Positions 57,672 to 64,000 of a DNA stretch of 64,000 nt are shown here, piece by piece. Made by a program: the position numbers and the translations under genes. Source of the DNA: Serendipita indica DSM 11827 (taxonomy: Eukaryota > Basidiomycota > Agaricomycetes > Sebacinales > Serendipitaceae). The first letter of the stretch is position 1. Each line of letters begins with the position of its first letter. A model generated the notes under the pieces. The model was not told the DNA's origin. It saw nothing but the letters and a program-made list of their open reading frames with translations, and made no database searches. The stretch is taken from the NCBI GenBank assembly GCA_910890315.1, contig CAJVGD010000012.1:868001-932000 (forward strand), read 5' to 3'.

Positions 57672-60600
57672 ATGGCAGACGGCGCAGAGAAGAAAAAGAG
57701 AAAGCGGGATGCCGATGCTGAAGCACGTATAACGTATCATACGCCCCTCAAATCCTTTGAAAGGCTGTTCAATGGTCAGTCTACCAGAAAGGACCCCAAA
57801 ACCGAATCCATTTCTGATATTCTGGCTTTCCCATAAGCATATCCGAACAAGTGCTGATCCTTGCGAGTAGAGTCTTCTCTGGAGGAGACAAAGCACATTG
57901 TACGAACAAAGCTCAAGTTGGACGACAACGCAGATATCACTCTATCACAAATCAGAGGGAATAAGGTCATTGTTCTTGAAGATGGTGTGCATCTTTACGT
58001 ACGACACTTCTTCGGCTCATCTCATGTTTAGAGGATGACTTTAAGGCATTCCGGTTTATGCTCAAGACGAATCCATGGGTAGAACTCCAAGTCTCGGTGA
58101 CTGAGTCAACAGGTCCCAACGACGCCGCTGTGAGTATGGATCTCATCCATTTCGGGTTCCTCATACCCTCGATTCAGTCTCCTATACCGAAGAAGCGGAA
58201 AAAGAGCAAGGCAGAGAAGCGGAAGCAACATCTAGAAACCGCAAACGCACTGGATTCCAAAGCAGATGCTACACACGGAGCCAATGAATCAACCACTTCG
58301 ACGTCAACATTGGTCGACTCTTTAAAATCTCCCACCGTGTCCAAGGAGGTAAATGAGAGCACACCCATCGTGCTGACGCCGACCGTTCAACCTGCCAAAG
58401 CCGTTGTTGCTCCGGCGCCGCCCAAGTCGAAGAAGACCAAACAGAAGACGTCTCCGGGAACGCCCACTCTTCACAATACAGAAATCGGTGTCGTGAACCC
58501 ACCGACTACACCCTCTGCGAAACGGAAACCAGAGGTTGAATCCAATGCAAGGCAAGAGGAGGCACCTCAAGAGCAAAATCATTCCGCACGTTCAGAATCT
58601 GAGCCACGACAGAATCCAAAAGAAGATTTACCAAAGACTAAAGCAACAAAGAGAAAGAGTGCGCCTGTATCGGTGACCCCGATGTCCCCAGCTTGTAAGA
58701 GGACCTTTCGTTTTTGTTCAATCTTGTTGAGCTGTTGGCAGCACGGGAGAAAGCTTCCTTAATTCTTCAACGACACCGAGCAAACAGTGAGTACTCATCC
58801 ATGCCATTATGCACCTATCTCAGTATCAAATTAGTAGCTGAACGCGAAAAAATCAAGAAGAAAGGAAGCAAAGCAAATGTCACTGTAAACGGGCCGGAAG
58901 GTCTTGCAGAAGTGATAGACGCTGCTTCAGTGGCTAACACGCATCCTCCCCTGGATGATAAGGTCATAAAACGTAAAAGCAAGACCAAAGAGCCAGAGCG
59001 GCAAATTCATGCAGGAGAAAGGGCTGAAGCGCACACGTCTGTGAATAGTTGACTGACCATGAGCGGCCACTTACCTTTGCAAAAGATAGGCCGTCGGAGG
59101 AGCACCACGACTCGACGGATGCGGATACGAAATTGCTCGGTTCTTCGACGAGGCGCCCTGTTGTGATTATCACTAAATATGTTCCTCCAATGGCGAATAC
59201 AACGAACCCTGCAGTCGACCCAGACATGTCGCTCGACCCGGCAAAACCCAAAAGGCCCAAAAAAGGACTCGACGTACCATTATGTCCGATATGTGATGGA
59301 ACATTCCATGATCGTCAAGACTGCCCAGTCTTTCAAGAGGCAGGAGATGCACTTCAAGCTCGACTGAAACAGTTCAAGAAGGCGAAGCAGGAAGAACTTG
59401 TTCGAGATATTGAGCGGCACATTGAAAACGAAACCCGTCTCAAACGCCTTGGCCCAAAGTCCAGAAAGAGCATGCTACCAATCCCCCCGCCTCCGCCCCA
59501 TCCTCTCTCCAGTGATAACGAAAGAACAGGCATTGCAGAGAGCTCTGATAGTGAGGACGGACAGTCAAACCAGTCTGTCCCCCCATCCCTCGCTGGACCA
59601 GTCCGCTCTCCGAGTCAAACCCTCGCGCAAAACGTACTGCCGATATCATCACTGGACGATGAAATCAATGATAATGAAGGCACTCCCAGGGTAGATATGT
59701 CCCCAGTTCCTCCTCCGACTTCACCATCTGTAGCCTCTTCTATCCTGCGAGGCGCTAGAAAGGTTGCTCAACCGGCCGTATCCCCATCACCTGCTCCCTC
59801 CCGCCCTGGGGAATCTAGTGGAAAAACGCAACCCCTCGGAAATTATAAGACTTCATCCTCGAGGTCTGCCAACCGACGTGCCAATGATTTGGCAGATGGC
59901 CCACAACCTACGCAGAATCCCAGATTACTGGCGATAGACAGCTCTGCGTCAGAGAATGACGACTCGAACGACGAGCAAGCCCCTGCGTCAGCGACGGCCA
60001 TTGACTTGCCTGAGATCCATATGGACACGAACGGGATGGATATTGACGACAAGGAGCTTGGAAGTGATGATGAAATGGAGCTACCGGTGCCTGAACGCTC
60101 AGAGGTGAGCCGTTGGTAACCAAGGCACTTGCCACGTTGACAATAGGGAACAGGTTACGGTACAAGCAACTCCAAGGTCCACTTTCCTTCCTCGTCTCTC
60201 CCAAATGTCGATATCAGGTGTGCGTTTGGCGTCCACCCTATGGCGAGGATCGAGCTCCACCCCCCTCGCCGCCAAGGCGCAACCGATCTCTGTACCCCCG
60301 ACCCAAACCAAAGAGAAGGTGGAAATGGCATACACCAGCAGCTCAAGTAGTTCGAGTAGTGATGAGGAGTTTGACTCGCGAATCCCGGCCTCACAGCGTG
60401 CATCGTCTCGAGTGAGGCCAGCGGCAACGAAGCGAAAGAGTGCTCTCAGCCAGCTTTAATGTCTAATGATGATCTAGGTGTATCATAAATCCTTGTGCCA
60501 TGTATCATGTTTCCCTCTATCCTTAGCGCCCATGACGACAAGTTAGTCTCCTCCACGAAATGAGCCATAGACGTACGCAAAGATACAGTTGAATTGAAAA

Positions 60601-60868
60601 ATTCCCTGATGCTTTGCAGCTCCTCCAAAACACGAAGGCGTGATCATTGACGATATTGCCGAGGAGCGAGCGGCCCGAGCGAAACAGCTCAAAGAGGATT
60701 TTCCTGGCTCACGAAACGTTCCTTCGACTGGGTTGCGTCTCCCAGAATCAACTAAAGCTCCTGAATCTAACGAACAGAAGGGTAAGTGCCTATGAGCCAA
60801 AGGCTTTCCTTTTGCTCAAAGATGTCCAAGGACAGGCATCGTCTCCTGAGAAATCCGACCAGACGTAG
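57672..60868 (+). CDS. CCHC zinc-knuckle protein, Lys/Ser-rich, with two C-termini
   Basis: Function not known; a likely nuclear RNA- or chromatin-linked protein. Twelve exons give 878 residues; retention of one 38-base intron (60412-60449) would give 810 residues ending at 60459. Both versions stay in frame to a stop. It starts MADGAEKKKRKRDADAEA (basic, nuclear-signal-like), then a compact N-terminal domain LKLDDNADITLSQIRGNKVI and EDDFKAFRFMLKTNPWVELQ. A long disordered stretch follows (KKRKKSKAEKRK, then Pro/Thr/Ser). The zinc knuckle CPICDGTFHDRQDC fits C-x2-C-x4-H-x4-C, followed by coiled coil LQARLKQFKKAKQEELVRDI. The long C-terminus holds GVIIDDIAEERAARAKQLKE. Long-form introns all have good GT-AG sites. 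Reminiscent of fungal zinc-knuckle nucleolar proteins; no precise family was named. Confidence 0.8.
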
Positions 60869-60919
60869 TGAAAACATTGTTATGCAAGAGTTATCGACAT
60901 GCAATATAGTGGCGCTTTC

Positions 60920-60937
60920 TTTTTTTTGGGGGGGGGG
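60920..60937. repeat. T8-G10 homopolymer junction
   Basis: Eight T followed by ten G in the convergent spacer between the zinc-knuckle and FKBP genes. Prone to length variation and sequencing error; no function is claimed. Confidence 0.8.
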
Positions 60938-61012
60938 AAGGGAACAATATCAGAAAGCAGCAATTGCTCAGAAATGCCACAGCTCTGAGAGCTTATTTTG
61001 AAGTGCACTGGA

Positions 61013-62524
61013 TTATTTGACGCTGAGAAGCTTGACTTCAAACTCGAGGACAGAGTTTGGGGGAATGCTACCCATCTTCTTTTGTCCGTAGCCAAGTTTG
61101 GGAGGCACGATTATGCGTCGCTCGCCACCGACTTTCATTCCAACAAGACCCTGGTCCCAGCCTGTACTGGTTTGAGAAAAGATTTCGCCCGTCGTTGCAG
61201 AGGTTACTCACCTTGAATAACGTCGCCCGCACCTAGTTTGAACTGGAACTGTCCAACCGTGAGCGAGGCCGACTCCTTGCTTCTCGAAGCACGTACCGGA
61301 GAGCCCTTGGTGTTCGAGTCAAAGGTCTTGCCGTTGGTGAGCTTTCCTATGTACCTAACCGACACCCTGCTACCCTTCTTTGCCAATTCTCCATCTCCAA
61401 TCTTAGTGTCAGTCGTCTTGAGCCCATTGGGATGCTCGACAGTCTTTGCCTGAGTCGGCTTGTCTTTCTTGTCCTCTTTTGGCTTTTCTTTTTGCTTTTC
61501 CTTTGGCTTCTTCTCCTTTTCCTCCTTTTTCTCAACTGGAACCGCGGTGCCGTTCTCTGCTTTGACCTTTTTTTGTGGTGGGCCCTCAATGGCAGACTTT
61601 GCTTGGACGTTGGTGTTGCCAGAGGCAGCAGCAGCAGCCTGTTGAGCCTTGAGCTTCTTCTTTTGCTTCTTTGACAAGTTGGCCTCTGGTGCGGGTTTAT
61701 CAGGTACGTCTTCTTCCTCACGAGGTCGCTTTTTGGTGGCGGGGACGGCTTCTTCCTCCTCTTCGATTACCTCTTCGAAACGACTAGGAGCTTTTGTGAG
61801 ATGTTTATTATGCCGGAGGAAGGATAGAGACTTACTGGGAATCGTCTGGGAGTTCGTCACCACTCATTAGGTCGTCAACCTCAATTTCGACGTCGGATGA
61901 GATATCCTGAAGCGGATATCCTTCATCGTCATCGTCATCATAGTCAATCCCTTCTTCGTCTTCGTCCATCATGTATTCACTATCGTCCTCCTCGCTTTCA
62001 CCATTGTAGGTACCTATCATCAAGTTAGAGGCAGTTGTTGAGAGGTTATAAGACGAACGGCAGTAATATCCAGAAAGATGAATTGTACTGTAAATGGTCG
62101 TCAGATCTAGGGCTCAGAGGTGGGTAAGAAACCTACTTTCTGCCGATGACCTCTGCCTTGACGCGAGCGGGACTAGTGATCACAATGTCATGCATACTAG
62201 ACTCAATCTTTCCAGTATAAGAAAGTATAGAGGATCAAAGCGCGGCATCCTACTCACTTTTCCCGGCGTCAACGAGGTCAGAGCAAACTTTCTGTGGCCG
62301 CTTTGAATGTCTTCTTTCTCTCCGCCGGCTTCACTCGACTCATCGTCCGAATCGAACATGTCTTGTATGTCGAGCATTACGGTGCAGCGCGAATTTTCAT
62401 CCTCGAGTTGTGCGTCAAACGCCGCATTTGTGATTCGGAGGTCAGCAAAGGGCGGAATACTGAAGATGTATTCCTTTCTTGGGACGAGCTGGATGCACCA
62501 AGTGCTAATTGGCGGAGCGGACAT
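61013..62524 (-). CDS. Nucleolar FKBP-type prolyl isomerase (FPR3/FPR4-like)
   Basis: Peptidyl-prolyl cis-trans isomerase that acts on histones and ribosome-related partners in the nucleolus. Start ATG 62524 opens [20 protein letters not shown], a nucleoplasmin-like N-terminal domain ([29 protein letters not shown]). Then long acidic tracts ([40 protein letters not shown]), a Lys-rich stretch ([31 protein letters not shown]), and the C-terminal FKBP domain: [70 protein letters not shown]. Catalytic aromatic residues of the FKBP pocket (Tyr, Phe, Trp59-type in GWDQ) look intact. Several introns. Layout is exactly that of fungal Fpr3/Fpr4. Confidence 0.92.
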
Positions 62525-63127
62525 GGCGAATACCAAAGTGGTCAAGAGCAAAGTTTGGATAGGTGGCGCCGTGGGAAATATTTCGAGAGAAATCCATGAG
62601 TTTTATTCTAGAATGGATCTTGAGTCTGAACTTAGGCAATACCCCTTTCCATCCAGCAATCATTTCTCCACAAGTTGGGCGTGAAGTGGGCCAAGATGGA
62701 CGTGGGGGAATCGTGACGGCGTGGCGGTTCACCTGACCATTGTTAACCACTTGGACACGACGTCGATTTGCCCACATTTCAAAGGCTATCGATACATCAA
62801 CACTCGGGGCCAGAGAATCTCCTGGGGGTCTATATATGACATTGGTCATGCTCTGGCTGCTACAGGTCATCTAATCTGTCATAATTGGTCGATTGGCATC
62901 CATCACAAGCCTTGGCCGGCAGGAATTAATTCAAATGTCTTTGATTCTCCACTTCAGAACAGCCTTGACGGGCTTCCCCCACCACGGAGACGTGCAATCC
63001 CCGCAACACCTGGCCACATAACGAGCCCACTATGTCCTCCTCCACTCCCAAAAGGGCCTGGATATAGAGGATGATGCAGGCCACATAAAAGGACCCTGTC
63101 CTGGGGGAGAACCCAAGCATACTCGCC
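62525..63127. other. Divergent 5-prime region FKBP / amino-acid oxidase
   Basis: 603 bases. Short open frames on both strands lack motifs. A CATAAAAGG near 63079-63087 could be the TATA element of the oxidase gene, about 45 bases before its ATG. Nothing else was recognised. Confidence 0.35.
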
Positions 63128-64000
63128 ATGGATCGCATCGACGACATCTCAGAACAGCTCCATAACACATGGCGTATTCAATATGCGAGGCAACTTATCG
63201 AAAACTCCCAAGCCGCCTGGCACAAAGGTCATGGATATCCTCCTAGTGCTATGAAAGCGGCTGCCCCAGCCGAGAAGGTAAGACGCCCAATCAAGATTGG
63301 TATCCTTGGAGCCGGTGCTGCTGGAATGTACGCTGCAATGATCATCGATTCCCTCAAAAGCCCCGACTTTACCTACGAAATTTTGGAAGCGAACCCAGAA
63401 CGTGTCGGAGGGCGTCTTTACACGCATCACTTCTCAGATGGTCCAAATGATTATTTCGTATGTCGACACATTCTAATCAGCTCTGACTCCCTAATACTCT
63501 CTAGGACGTTGGCGCCATGCGATATCCCTACATACCCTTCATGTATCACACGTTCTACCTTTTAGAACATGACCTCGGCATGACGGAGGCCGAGGACCCA
63601 ATGAACCCGCGCGAAGGGGAACTCATCAAATATTTCATGTCCATCGACAAGAATCTCAATCGGTACAACGGCAAAACGCTCACAAACGAGCAAGTCAAGA
63701 ACGGAGGTCCCGATCCCTTTGACACAGGCCTTCTTGACGAGACTGTTGAGCAGTTGCTCAATAACAAGTTTAGCGGCATGAAGGAGCAACTCGCCAACAA
63801 CTTTCAAGACGAATGGAACAAACTTGTCGGACTATACGACGCGCTTAGTATGCGCACATTCTTGGCCACTTCCAGCCCCGCTTATTCTCAAAAGGTCTGT
63901 AATGCCTCTTCGACAACTTGCTACGACTAACCTTGGTGTAGCTGATTACAACCATCGAGACCTTTGATTCTGGAACAACGTTCTATGACTCTGCTATGCT
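63128..64000 (+). CDS. L-amino-acid-oxidase-like flavoprotein (partial, runs off the window)
   Basis: FAD-dependent oxidase of L-amino acids or other amines, making H2O2 and ammonia. Exons 63128-63457, 63505-63894 and 63942 to the right edge. Start MDRIDDISEQLHNTWRIQYA. FAD-binding motif IGILGAGAAGMYAAMII, then ILEANPERVGGRLYTHHF and DVGAMRYPYIPFMYHTFYLL, as in fungal L-amino-acid oxidases with an Arg-binding MRYP segment. No signal peptide is visible at this N-terminus, so it is probably intracellular. The C-terminal half is outside the window, so substrate and completeness cannot be judged. It is the second flavin amine oxidase in this window, but only a distant relative of the one at 18.8-20.7 kb. 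Confidence 0.85.

Noticed and set aside
62505-63074. Frames on both strands between FKBP and the amino-acid oxidase
   Set aside because: No motif, no splice support; they sit in the divergent promoter region.

Overview
The window is nuclear DNA of a filamentous basidiomycete, most likely an Agaricomycete close to Rhizoctonia. The signs are dense genes on both strands, many GT-AG introns of about 40-60 bases, a DASH subunit (DAD2), a PL3 pectate lyase, and a fungal NLR of the alpha/beta-hydrolase, NB-ARC, TPR type. Exon models were built by hand from reading frame and splice sites. For 11 genes the chosen exons sum to a whole number of codons and join family motifs correctly: 5MP, DAD2, the acidic protein, the Ser-rich protein, the amine oxidase, DBP10, the NLR, pectate lyase, ARPC4, NDUFB2 and the zinc-knuckle gene.

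Layout. 0-9.2 kb: translation regulator 5MP/BZW (+), Mediator MED12 (-), DASH subunit DAD2 (+), an unknown Ser-rich gene (-). 9.2-15 kb is an accessory stretch: a small acidic protein, then three tandem paralogues with a nucleotidyltransferase-fold signature (the middle one decayed), then 1.5 kb of unresolved sequence. 15-25 kb: a Ser-rich protein, an unknown gene, a TEN1-like telomere capping protein, a flavin amine oxidase, V-ATPase subunit E and RNA helicase DBP10. 25-30 kb: a 1,395-residue NLR. 30-37 kb: an ABCC transporter. 37-45 kb: pectate lyase, queuine tRNA-ribosyltransferase, a TM9/EMP70 protein and mitochondrial tyrosyl-tRNA synthetase. 45-53 kb: a DOCK-family GEF. 53-62.5 kb: NSE4, ARPC4, WDR83, NDUFB2, a zinc-knuckle protein and a nucleolar FKBP. 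63.1 kb to the right edge: an L-amino-acid-oxidase-like flavoprotein, cut by the window.

Most genes are housekeeping and packed head-to-head or tail-to-tail. Six divergent pairs share 67-266 bases: MED12/DAD2, VMA4/DBP10, QTRT1/TM9SF, MSY1/DOCK, NSE4/ARPC4 and NDUFB2/zinc-knuckle. Two unrelated genes, ARPC4 and the DOCK GEF, both feed actin control. MED12, DAD2, TEN1 and NSE4 act in transcription, kinetochores, telomeres and chromosome repair, but nothing suggests a shared operon-like unit.

I found no clear new system. The best candidates for follow-up are the nucleotidyltransferase-fold tandem array, the NLR whose hydrolase domain seems to have lost its catalytic serine, and the zinc-knuckle gene with two coherent C-termini set by one 38-base intron. 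No rRNA, tRNA, CRISPR array or intact transposon was recognised.
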